Source: Prevotella sp. (lineage in GTDB: Bacteria; Bacteroidota; Bacteroidia; Bacteroidales; Bacteroidaceae). From it: a DNA stretch of 39,710 nt. A model generated the notes under the pieces. It made no database searches. It was not told the DNA's origin and worked only from the letters and a program-made list of their open reading frames with translations. Positions 24,921 to 31,975 of the stretch are shown here, piece by piece; position 1 is the first letter of the stretch, and each line of letters starts with the position of its first letter. Position numbers and translations under genes: made by a program. The stretch covers positions 1-39,710 of the forward strand of contig JAFZIL010000060.1 of NCBI GenBank assembly GCA_017554385.1, read 5' to 3'.

Positions 24921-27900
24921 TTACGTAACAGGTTTGGTGTATTTACTTGGCGTGACGCCATACTGAGCCTTGAAGCACTTGTTGAAATAGGAGGGATCCT
25001 GAATGCCTACCTGATAACTAACCTCAGAAACCGTGAGTTCGCCGTCGGCCAGCAGGTCGGCGGCTTTTTTCATGCGTGCCTGCATGAGATACTTGTTGGG
25101 CGAGAGTCCCGTGAGCTCCTTCACACGTCCATAGAACTTGGTGCGCCCCATGGTCATCAGTTGCGAGAGCTGATCGACGTTGAAGTCCTCGTCACGCATG
25201 TGCTGTGCCACGAACATAGCCAGCCGGTCGAGGAACAACTTGTCGGCCTGGGACTTGATGAGGTTTGAGGTTTGAGGGTTGAGGTTTGAGGATTGAGGGT
25301 TGAGGTTTGAGGTTTGAGGTTTGAGATTTGAGGTTTGAGGATTGAGGTTTGAGGTTTCTTGTTCACTTGACAGTTTCCATTTGATGAGCTGCATGGAGCG
25401 GGCCACGAGCAGACGCCAGTTGCAGGGTTTCACCATATAGTCATCTGCACCGGCCTCATAGGCTCGTATCTGATGGGTTTCGTCATCGAGTGCGGTGAGC
25501 ATGATGACGGGCAGTGCAGCGGTAGCGGGCTGTGATTTCAGTCGCTTCACAATCTCGTAGCCATCCATGTCGGGCAGCATCACGTCACTGATGATGAGAG
25601 AGGGTTGAGGGTTCTTGCCTTGCAAGCGACCAGAGGTCGAGCGGAGGGTGGAGGGTTGAGGGTTCTTGCCTTGCAAGCGACCAGAGGTCGAGCGGAAGGT
25701 GGCTCTCTCTGTGATGCCTTCGTAGGCCTGCCGTCCGTTGCTGTAGCAGGTGACGTGGAAATAGACGCCCATCTCGGTGCGTATCTGCTCCATCATGTCG
25801 GGGTCATCCTCAATGATGGCAATGTTGATGTCGTTGAGAGGGGACGGGGGGAGATTTGAGGTTTGAGATTTGAGATTTGAGGTTTGAGGCTTGAGGTGTG
25901 AGGTGTGAGGTGTGAGGGATTCGCTCAGCTCGTCGGCGCTGTAGGCGTCGGCATCGACAGGAAGGTTGAAGGTGAAGGTCGAAGGGGTGGTGTCGGTAGG
26001 CTGCGCATAGCTGAGGGAACCGTGGTGCACCTCGGCCATCTTCTTGGCAGTATAGAGTCCGATGCCCATACCGCCCTGACTGGCCAGTCCCTGCATAAAG
26101 GGCTTGAACAGAGCTTCTTGCCGTTCAGGGCTAATGCCCGTGCCGGAGTCGGATACCTCGATGGAGATGGTGGAGGGTTGAGGGTTGAGGGAGCCCTTTC
26201 TTATTCTTACCTGTACGCTGCCGCCCTCTGGCGTATACTTGATGGCGTTCGACAGGAGGTTATAGAAGACGGTTTCAATAATCTCGCTATCGAAGTAGGT
26301 CTGGTATTCACGTGCAAAGGGAGTGAACGTCAGCTGAATGCTCTTCTGTTGTGCCAAGGACCAGAAGTCCTGGTAGATGTTCTTTACGAAGCCCACGATG
26401 TCGGCCTGTCCCAGGTGCAGTTGCAGGTTGCCCGTGGTGACCTTGCGGAACTCCATGAACTGGTTGACGAGCCGTAGCATGCGCTGTGTGCCGCGCTGTG
26501 CCGTCTGCAGGGTGGCTCTGTCGCCTTGCAGCTTGTCGACAGCGCCCTTGATGATGGCCAAGGGCGTGCGGAACTCATGGGTGATATTGGTGAACAGCTG
26601 TACGCGGAACTCGGTGAGCTGTCGCTCGAGCTTCATCTGCTGGTGCAGGTCGAACTTCTCCTTCCAGTTGCGATACAGATACCAGCCTATCAGGGTCGCT
26701 AACAGCAGATAGATGATCCATGCCCACCACCGCAGGTACCAGGGATGCAGGATGGTGACGGCATACGAGATCTCTTCCTGCCATTCACCGTCGTTGTTCT
26801 GTGAGCGCAGGTGGAATACGTATCTGCCAGGCTTTAGGTCGCGATAGTCGGCCTGATGATTGGTGGTTGGTGCCTGCCAGCTGTTCTCTGCTCCCTCTAA
26901 GTAGTATTGGTAAAGCGTTTGTGACGAGGCGTCGTATCTGAAGTCAGAGAAATGGAACGCCAGTGAGTTTTCGTCGTGACTCAGTTCATGCACGTCGGGC
27001 CGTCCCTGTTCCAGGAGCGACAGGCCGTTGACATGCAGGTCGGTGATGGAGGGAGTTTGGTTTGAGGTTTGAGATTTGAGGTTTCTTGCCTTGCAAGCGA
27101 CCAGAGGTCGAGCGGAGGTTTGAGATTTGAGGTTTGAGGTTTGAGATTTGAGGTTTGAGGTTTCAGGTTTCATGTTTGAGGATGCGATAAACAGACCGCT
27201 GAGGGTGCCGATGAGGATGGCGCCGTCGGCTGTCTGCAGGGCGCATCTCTCAGTAGCCACCTCGTTCTGTCCGAACGTCCTTACCAAAAGGGTTTGCGGA
27301 CGTATACAGGCAATGCCGCCCTCGGTGCCTGCCCATACGTAGCCTCGCTGATCGCAAAGCAGGCTGTAGACATTGTTGTTGGGCAGTCCCTCTCGTATGG
27401 TGATGCGCTCGATGGCAGGCTTGTCGCCATTGGCAGGGAAGCGGCATTTCATCACACCGCTGCCCGAGGCACCTACCAGCAGCGTGGAGTCGGCACCAAG
27501 GCATATCGTAAAAATCTCGTTGTGGGGGAAGAGACCGTTGGCCCGGTTGTAGCAGCGGAAGTCCTTCTCGGTGATGTCAGCTTTCCGGCTGTCGGTGCAA
27601 TAGATGCCGTTATTGGTGCCCACCCACAGGCGTCCGTTGTTGTCGACAACAATTGACTTGATGCGGCTCTTGTTCATCTCTTCTGCGAGATATTGCCTGA
27701 ACTGCAGATGGTCTATGTCGCCGGCATTGGCTACGAACAGTCCGCCGTTCTGTGTGCCTATCCAGATGCGTCCCTTCGGGTCTTGACAGATAGTGGTGAT
27801 ATGGTTTACGGTCAGTGCTCCTTTTCCACTGCCCTGCTGGATGTGTCGGCCCTCCACGTAGATGCCCTCCTTGTCAGTACCCGTCCAGAGGCGTCCCTGA

Positions 27901-29333
27901 CGGTCGAAGTACAGGGCGGTGATCCTGGCCGTCAACGAGGCCTGTTTCTCAAGGTGCCTCTTTGCGGGGCTATAGCGGTAGAGTCCACCCCAGCGCGTAC
28001 CGATGACGATGGTGCTGTCGGCAGGATGGCTTGCCAGCGCGCTGATGGCGTTTGCCCAGTCGCCCTGATGTGAGGGTTCAGGCAGCAGCAGCCTGTTACC
28101 GTCGGCTTGTTTCGTCAGACAGTAGGCGCCAGCACCCTCAGAGCCTATCCAGATGTTGTCCTGATAGTCGCAGATGGCATAGGTCAGGTAGTTGGTATTA
28201 AACAGCGCCTTCTCGTCGTTGGCAGTAAAATGGGCCAGCTCTTCGCTCCCCGGCTTCCATACGAAGAGTCCGTTGCCGTAGGTGGCAATAAAGAAGCGCC
28301 CCGCATTGTCGGCTGCGATATGGAACTTACGTCCCTTGTTGCTGGAGAAGTGGGCGTTGGGTATCAGCAACAGCGACTGCATGGCTCCCTGTGGAGGGAA
28401 GATCCACAGGTGCCCGCTCTCGTTGGCAATGAAGTGATAGCCGTTGCACTCGCCCTGGTTCAGTCCGTTGGTGATGGCCAGCGTCGTGGTCTTCCCGTTT
28501 CTGGTGTCTACGGCGTATGTGCCGTCGGCAGTGAAGATCATCATCTGCTTTTGCCATACGAAACAGGTGTTCACCTTCGCAGGAGCAGGAATCCGGGCTA
28601 TCGTCCTCCCTCCACCTTCCACCTTCCACCTTCCACCCTCCACCATCCACCTTCCACCTACTACCTCTCCCTTTTGCGTCAGAAAAAAGGTACCCTCACC
28701 GTCGGTAGCGGCAGCAATGATTTTCTCGTTGGGCAAGAGGATGGCGGTCTCTCCGTTGGGCTGTAACACGCAGACACCTTTGTCGGTGGGCATCCATATA
28801 CGGTGGCTTTTGTCTTCCAGAATCATCAGCACCTCGTTAGATGGCAGCCGGTTGTTCTCCTTCCTGTAGTCGATCACCTGCCGGTTTTTCACCTGCCTCA
28901 CGCCGAACGACATACCGTAGAAGAACATGCCTTGCGATGACAGGAAGAACTTGTTCAGCTGACGTTCAGGCTCGTCGCTCCAGTTGACAAACCGTTTCTT
29001 CTGTAGGTCGTAGCAGGCATTGGTATAGATGGCGGTGCTCAGCCAGAGCAGTTGCTCGTCACTGTCGTAGACGATGCGGCCTATGCGTTCCACTTCGCCC
29101 TGTCCGTTGTCTATCGTGGTGTAGTTCACGATGGAGTAGCCGTCGTAACGGCTCAGGCCGTTGTTGGTGGCCATCCATACATAGCCCTCACGATCCTGAA
29201 GCAGTTCGTTGATGGTGTTGCCCGACAGTCCGTCGCGCGTAGAAATCTGGCGGCTGCTCAGTTGCAGCTGACTCGCGGCACATACGAATACCGTTTGCAG
29301 GCAGAGAATCAGGAGTAGTATAGGTCGTTTCAT
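24921..29333 (-). CDS. Hybrid two-component system regulator (HTCS)
   Basis: A 1470-residue one-protein sensor-regulator. Order: signal peptide (1-19), periplasmic two-component propeller repeats (about 25-760, with GNTINELLQDREGYVWMATN and many GRLWVGTNNG blades), Y_Y_Y domain (about 770-860), membrane helix (about 864-890), histidine kinase (H919 in NITHEFRTPL; SNAIKYTPEGG; GMGIGLYTAKKMAE), receiver (D1250 in ISDVMLPDMDG, later VKP) and AraC DNA-binding domain (about 1370-1470). HTCS proteins sense a glycan fragment in the periplasm and activate the adjacent utilisation genes. Five repeat tracts lie in frame, mostly at domain joints, making it longer than usual. It starts by ATGA overlap with the regulator upstream. 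The ligand is inferred to be a rhamnogalacturonan fragment. Confidence 0.96.
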   Translation of the reverse strand: MKRPILLLILCLQTVFVCAASQLQLSSRQISTRDGLSGNTINELLQDREGYVWMATNNGLSRYDGYSIVNYTTIDNGQGEVERIGRIVYDSDEQLLWLSTAIYTNACYDLQKKRFVNWSDEPERQLNKFFLSSQGMFFYGMSFGVRQVKNRQVIDYRKENNRLPSNEVLMILEDKSHRIWMPTDKGVCVLQPNGETAILLPNEKIIAAATDGEGTFFLTQKGEVVGGRWMVEGGRWKVEGGGRTIARIPAPAKVNTCFVWQKQMMIFTADGTYAVDTRNGKTTTLAITNGLNQGECNGYHFIANESGHLWIFPPQGAMQSLLLIPNAHFSSNKGRKFHIAADNAGRFFIATYGNGLFVWKPGSEELAHFTANDEKALFNTNYLTYAICDYQDNIWIGSEGAGAYCLTKQADGNRLLLPEPSHQGDWANAISALASHPADSTIVIGTRWGGLYRYSPAKRHLEKQASLTARITALYFDRQGRLWTGTDKEGIYVEGRHIQQGSGKGALTVNHITTICQDPKGRIWIGTQNGGLFVANAGDIDHLQFRQYLAEEMNKSRIKSIVVDNNGRLWVGTNNGIYCTDSRKADITEKDFRCYNRANGLFPHNEIFTICLGADSTLLVGASGSGVMKCRFPANGDKPAIERITIREGLPNNNVYSLLCDQRGYVWAGTEGGIACIRPQTLLVRTFGQNEVATERCALQTADGAILIGTLSGLFIASSNMKPETSNLKSQTSNLKSQTSARPLVACKARNLKSQTSNQTPSITDLHVNGLSLLEQGRPDVHELSHDENSLAFHFSDFRYDASSQTLYQYYLEGAENSWQAPTTNHQADYRDLKPGRYVFHLRSQNNDGEWQEEISYAVTILHPWYLRWWAWIIYLLLATLIGWYLYRNWKEKFDLHQQMKLERQLTEFRVQLFTNITHEFRTPLAIIKGAVDKLQGDRATLQTAQRGTQRMLRLVNQFMEFRKVTTGNLQLHLGQADIVGFVKNIYQDFWSLAQQKSIQLTFTPFAREYQTYFDSEIIETVFYNLLSNAIKYTPEGGSVQVRIRKGSLNPQPSTISIEVSDSGTGISPERQEALFKPFMQGLASQGGMGIGLYTAKKMAEVHHGSLSYAQPTDTTPSTFTFNLPVDADAYSADELSESLTPHTSHLKPQTSNLKSQTSNLPPSPLNDINIAIIEDDPDMMEQIRTEMGVYFHVTCYSNGRQAYEGITERATFRSTSGRLQGKNPQPSTLRSTSGRLQGKNPQPSLIISDVMLPDMDGYEIVKRLKSQPATAALPVIMLTALDDETHQIRAYEAGADDYMVKPCNWRLLVARSMQLIKWKLSSEQETSNLNPQTSNLKPQTSNLNPQSSNLNPQTSNLIKSQADKLFLDRLAMFVAQHMRDEDFNVDQLSQLMTMGRTKFYGRVKELTGLSPNKYLMQARMKKAADLLADGELTVSEVSYQVGIQDPSYFNKCFKAQYGVTPSKYTKPVT
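25260..25357. repeat. In-frame heptad array between receiver and AraC domains
   Basis: Fourteen consecutive 7-mers of the GAGGTTT type. On the coding (minus) strand they read CTCAAAC-like and give NLKPQTS repeats in any frame without stops; the other strand has TGA in each 21 bases. Confidence 0.95.
25614..25694. repeat. Tandem pair of double-hairpin elements in the receiver domain
   Basis: Copies at 25614-25643 and 25665-25694, 51 bases (17 codons) apart, each CTTGC-CTT-GCAAG / CGACC-AGA-GGTCG / AGCG. They encode twice RSTSGRLQGKNPQPS just before the SLIISDVMLPDMDG strand that holds the phosphorylated Asp. Confidence 0.9.
25851..25920. repeat. In-frame heptad array between kinase and receiver domains
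   Basis: About ten 7-mers (GAGATTT, GAGGTTT, GAGGCTT, GAGGTGT). Encodes SLTPHTSHLKPQTSNLK-like linker at the junction of the ATPase and receiver domains. Confidence 0.9.
27060..27184. repeat. Heptad array interrupted by a double-hairpin element
   Basis: Three GTTTGAG-type units, a double-hairpin copy (27085-27114), then ten further units ending GAGGATG. Encodes a linker between the propeller and Y_Y_Y domains. Confidence 0.9.
28612..28660. repeat. In-frame heptad array inside the propeller
   Basis: Seven 7-mers of the CCACCTT type; on the coding strand GGTGGA units giving VGGRWMVEGGRWKVEGGGR between two propeller strands. The same sequence type is at 12118-12201 and 39656-39710. Confidence 0.9.
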
Positions 29334-31429
29334 ATCTCTGGTTTGAGATTTCTGGTTTGAGGTTTGAGGTTTTTCTGCTGTTCGCGGTATTGCGAGGGGT
29401 TGATGCCGAACTTCTTCGCGAACGAGCGGCGGAAACTGCTGGGGTCGCTGAAGCCGCAGGCCATGTAGATCTCGCCGATAGGCGTTCCAGCCATGAGCTG
29501 TTGGGCGGCATAGTCCAGGCGGATGTCGCGCACGAACTCCATCACTGCCTTGCCCGTCTCGTTCTTCATCAGCTGGAACAGCTTCGTGCGGCTCATGGCC
29601 AGCTCCTGTGCCATCTGTTCGGCTGTGAAGTCGGCATCGGCAATATGTGCCTCGGCTATGGCAGTGGCCTTGAGGACAAAGGGGGAAAGGCTACGGGTAG
29701 GCGCGTCAGCGGGAATAAGGCTACGAGCGGGCGCGTCAGCGGGAATGGGCTCCACTTCCCTGACTTCTTCTGGCATCAAGGGAACTGGTTCTTGATTCTT
29801 CTTTCTCATATAATAATAGGTGGCACCGCAGCCTACGACGATCAGCAGGCCTATTAGCCAGTAGTACCACGTTGTTGAGCCAGATTCTTCACTCTTCACT
29901 CTTAACTCTTCACTTATTTCTTCCAGCCACAGCTGCGACGTGCCGCTGCGCAGTTGCTCATCGAGGCTGTCGGCCTGTAGGCAGTCGATGCCCATAGTGC
30001 CCCCGAAATAGAGAGTGCCCGTGCGGCTGTCGATGCAGGCCGAGCCGTCTAAGTACTCGTTATGCTCGGTATGCAGTATGGTTGACTGTCCTGTATAGAT
30101 GTTCACGCAGCAGAGTCCCTGCTCGTGGATGCACCACAGGAAGTCACGCCAGCAGAGCAGGTCCTTCACGATATGCCCGTCGGCAGCTGTGCTCACGGGC
30201 TGCACGCTCTGCTCGCTAACCTGTATCAGACCGTTGTCAGTGCCCACCCATGTCTGTCCCCTCGCATCGGTAACGATGGCGTGGGCAGCGTCCTCATACC
30301 ATTGGGTGATCTTGCCGTCGGCCCGACAGTATAGTCCTTTGGCCGTTGCTATCCACAGCCGGTTCTTGTCTACTGCTATCTTGCTGATGGTGGAGCCGGT
30401 GCTGTCTACCAGTTGGGCTTGGGGCTGCCGGTCGTCAGGCTTCAGCAGGTACACGCCTCGGTTGGTGCCTATCCACAGGTTTCCCTCTTTGTCCAAGCAG
30501 AGGCTATAGACGGCGACGGCCTTCTTTCCAGCTATCTTCATACGACTGAAGTCAGTAGCAGAGTTTTCCTTCATGTAGAGTCCGTCGTGGGTGCCAAGCC
30601 ACAGGCGCCCCTTTCCGTCCTCGACGATGGCACGCAGGCGGCGACCCTCGATGGAGTCGGTCATGGGATAGTCCACGTGGGTGGTCTGGCGCGAGCCCTT
30701 TGGCAAGGCGAGCAGTTGCTGGTCGCCAATGGCTATCCAGAGCGTGCCCTTGCTGTCCATGCAGGTTGCCCGCACCAACGGGTTCGGCTGGCATACCATT
30801 CGCCGGTAATGACTATGGCGTGTGTCGGCAAAGAACAGTCCGTTGTTGGCCGAGCCTGCCCAGAGAATGCCCTGACGGTCGAGCAGCAGCGAGTAGAACG
30901 TCTCGTCCTTCAGGCCTGCCTCGATGGCTGTCTGTCCGGTGTACGTGAACTGGTTTTCGGGCTTCAGCATGTCGGTCTGCAGTAGCTGGCGCTTTTTTAT
31001 CTCCCACACCCGCGACGAGCGAGGGTCGGCAAATGTTCGGTTCAGGGGTTGTACGGCCTGTTCGCGAAGGGAGTCGCTGAGGTCGCTGACGTTGTAGGTC
31101 ACGAAATGTTGCGATAGTGTGTCGTAACAGCTCACCTGCTGGTGGCGCTCGAAGCACTGCACCCACATCGTACCGTCCTTGGCAAGGTTGATGCGGTCGA
31201 CGCGCTTGTCGGGCAGTCCGTCGGAGGGAATAGCGGTGAACTGTCGTCCGTCGTAGCGCATTAGCCCTACGTGTGTCGCCACCCAGATATCTCCCTTTGC
31301 ATCCTGTGCCAGCGTGATGATGCTGTTATGTGGCAAACCGTCCTTCACCGTCAACTGGTGAAAGTGCAGCGTCTGCCCCTCCGTGACGAGGGCAACAAGC
31401 ACGAACAGGATGGTTAGTAATTTCTTCAT
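29330..31429 (-). CDS. Membrane propeller sensor fused to AraC regulator, no kinase
   Basis: Read from ATG 31429 it gives 699 residues with signal peptide MKKLLTILFVLVALVTEG (an upstream in-frame ATG would spoil it). Periplasmic two-component propeller blades (about 20-490; LPHNSIITLAQDAKGDIWVA, GNLWIGTNRGVYLL), one membrane helix (about 522-540, WYYWLIGLLIVVGCGATYYY), a cytoplasmic linker with a 30-base tandem repeat, and an AraC helix-turn-helix domain (about 595-690; FTAEQMAQELAMSRTKLFQLM, CGFSDPSSFRRSFAKKFG). Kinase, receiver and Y_Y_Y domains are absent, so signalling must pass directly through the membrane or by pairing with another protein. It overlaps the full HTCS gene by ATGA (29330-29333), so the two are made together. 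Its end is encoded by a heptad tract (NLKPQTRNLKPEI). Confidence 0.92.
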   Translation of the reverse strand: MKKLLTILFVLVALVTEGQTLHFHQLTVKDGLPHNSIITLAQDAKGDIWVATHVGLMRYDGRQFTAIPSDGLPDKRVDRINLAKDGTMWVQCFERHQQVSCYDTLSQHFVTYNVSDLSDSLREQAVQPLNRTFADPRSSRVWEIKKRQLLQTDMLKPENQFTYTGQTAIEAGLKDETFYSLLLDRQGILWAGSANNGLFFADTRHSHYRRMVCQPNPLVRATCMDSKGTLWIAIGDQQLLALPKGSRQTTHVDYPMTDSIEGRRLRAIVEDGKGRLWLGTHDGLYMKENSATDFSRMKIAGKKAVAVYSLCLDKEGNLWIGTNRGVYLLKPDDRQPQAQLVDSTGSTISKIAVDKNRLWIATAKGLYCRADGKITQWYEDAAHAIVTDARGQTWVGTDNGLIQVSEQSVQPVSTAADGHIVKDLLCWRDFLWCIHEQGLCCVNIYTGQSTILHTEHNEYLDGSACIDSRTGTLYFGGTMGIDCLQADSLDEQLRSGTSQLWLEEISEELRVKSEESGSTTWYYWLIGLLIVVGCGATYYYMRKKNQEPVPLMPEEVREVEPIPADAPARSLIPADAPTRSLSPFVLKATAIAEAHIADADFTAEQMAQELAMSRTKLFQLMKNETGKAVMEFVRDIRLDYAAQQLMAGTPIGEIYMACGFSDPSSFRRSFAKKFGINPSQYREQQKNLKPQTRNLKPEI
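29335..29369. repeat. Heptad tract at the C-terminus of the kinase-less regulator
   Basis: TCTCTGG, TTTGAGA, TTTCTGG, TTTGAGG, TTTGAGG encode the final residues of the regulator, two bases from the ATGA overlap with the HTCS gene. Confidence 0.75.
29687..29746. repeat. 30-base tandem repeat, two units
   Basis: Two copies of a 30-mer (29687-29716, 29717-29746; 27 of 30 bases alike by eye). On the coding strand it gives IPADAPTRSL and IPADAPARSL in the cytoplasmic linker between membrane helix and AraC domain. Confidence 0.85.
29887..29914. repeat. In-frame heptads outside the membrane helix
   Basis: CTTCACT, CTTCACT, CTTAACT, CTTCACT; on the coding strand SEELRVKSEES. It is the same sequence type as 1-98, but one unit has TTA where TGA would stop the frame. 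Confidence 0.8.
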
Positions 31430-31437
31430 TGGTGCTG

Positions 31438-31469
31438 CAAAAATAGAAAAAAATGATGAAAATAGCAAA
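31438..31469 (-). promoter_or_regulatory. Promoter of the two-regulator operon
   Basis: On the minus strand TTTG (31469-31466), 20 bases, TATTTTTG (31445-31438), a full match to the Bacteroidetes -33/-7 consensus. Only 8 bases lie between the box and ATG 31429, so the transcript would be nearly leaderless. Confidence 0.7.
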
Positions 31470-31584
31470 CTTTTTGGATAGTTTTTGTACGAAAAGTCCT
31501 ATTTTGTACGCAATGTCCTGCGATTAGGCACCTGCTGTCTGATTAAATGAACGTCTCGTTTTAGCCTCTTTCAACATTAATGCG

Positions 31585-31592
31585 TAAATTTG
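31585..31592 (+). promoter_or_regulatory. Promoter -7 box for the 31629 unit
   Basis: TAAATTTG followed by CAAGCAG, 36 bases before ATG 31629. The expected -33 TTTG is not a clean match. Confidence 0.4.
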
Positions 31593-31628
31593 CAAGCAGA
31601 AAAATGAAACTCCTAAAACTACAAAAAG

Positions 31629-31928
31629 ATGAATCAAACGTTCTATTTCAACGCAAGAATGACGCATACCTTTCTTAAGTATGCGGAGAACGCCCACATT
31701 GGCAATCGTAAGGTGCTTCTGTTGATTGAAAACCTGAGAAAGGGTCTTTCGGAAGAGGAGAAGCTGAAGGAACAAGGGCAGACGGACAAGTTGTATTCCA
31801 GCATCCGCAAGAACGTGAAGACTTGCAGTTGCATCATGCTCCACGTACAGTGTCTGGCCGACATCTCCGACAACCACGAGCCCTACGACCGCTTCATCAA
31901 CGACTGGAGCAACCTCATGGCATCTTGA
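31629..31928 (+). CDS. Small helical protein of unknown function
   Basis: A 99-residue protein without signal peptide or membrane helix. It is predicted to be mostly helical (MTHTFLKYAENAH, KVLLLIENLRKGLSEEEKLKEQG, CSCIMLHVQCLADISD) with a Cys-x-Cys. No family recognised. It is divergent from the regulator operon and 47 bases upstream of a secreted tail protein, so it may share its transcript. Coding is supported by a promoter-like box and by the stable open frame with reasonable composition; the function cannot be stated. Confidence 0.65.
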   Translation: MNQTFYFNARMTHTFLKYAENAHIGNRKVLLLIENLRKGLSEEEKLKEQGQTDKLYSSIRKNVKTCSCIMLHVQCLADISDNHEPYDRFINDWSNLMAS

Positions 31929-31975
31929 TCAACTACGATACAACAAACAACTTATTAACATATCTACTAAAACAA

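Noticed and set aside
25260-25357. Possible CRISPR or iteron array
   Set aside because: Contiguous 7-mers inside a coding frame without spacers.
29687-29746. 30-base repeats as a CRISPR remnant
   Set aside because: Two direct tandem copies without a spacer, in frame within the regulator linker.
31823-31975. In-frame 51-codon extension of the 31976 secreted protein
   Set aside because: It overlaps the 31629 gene in another frame and would bury the clear signal peptide starting at ATG 31976.
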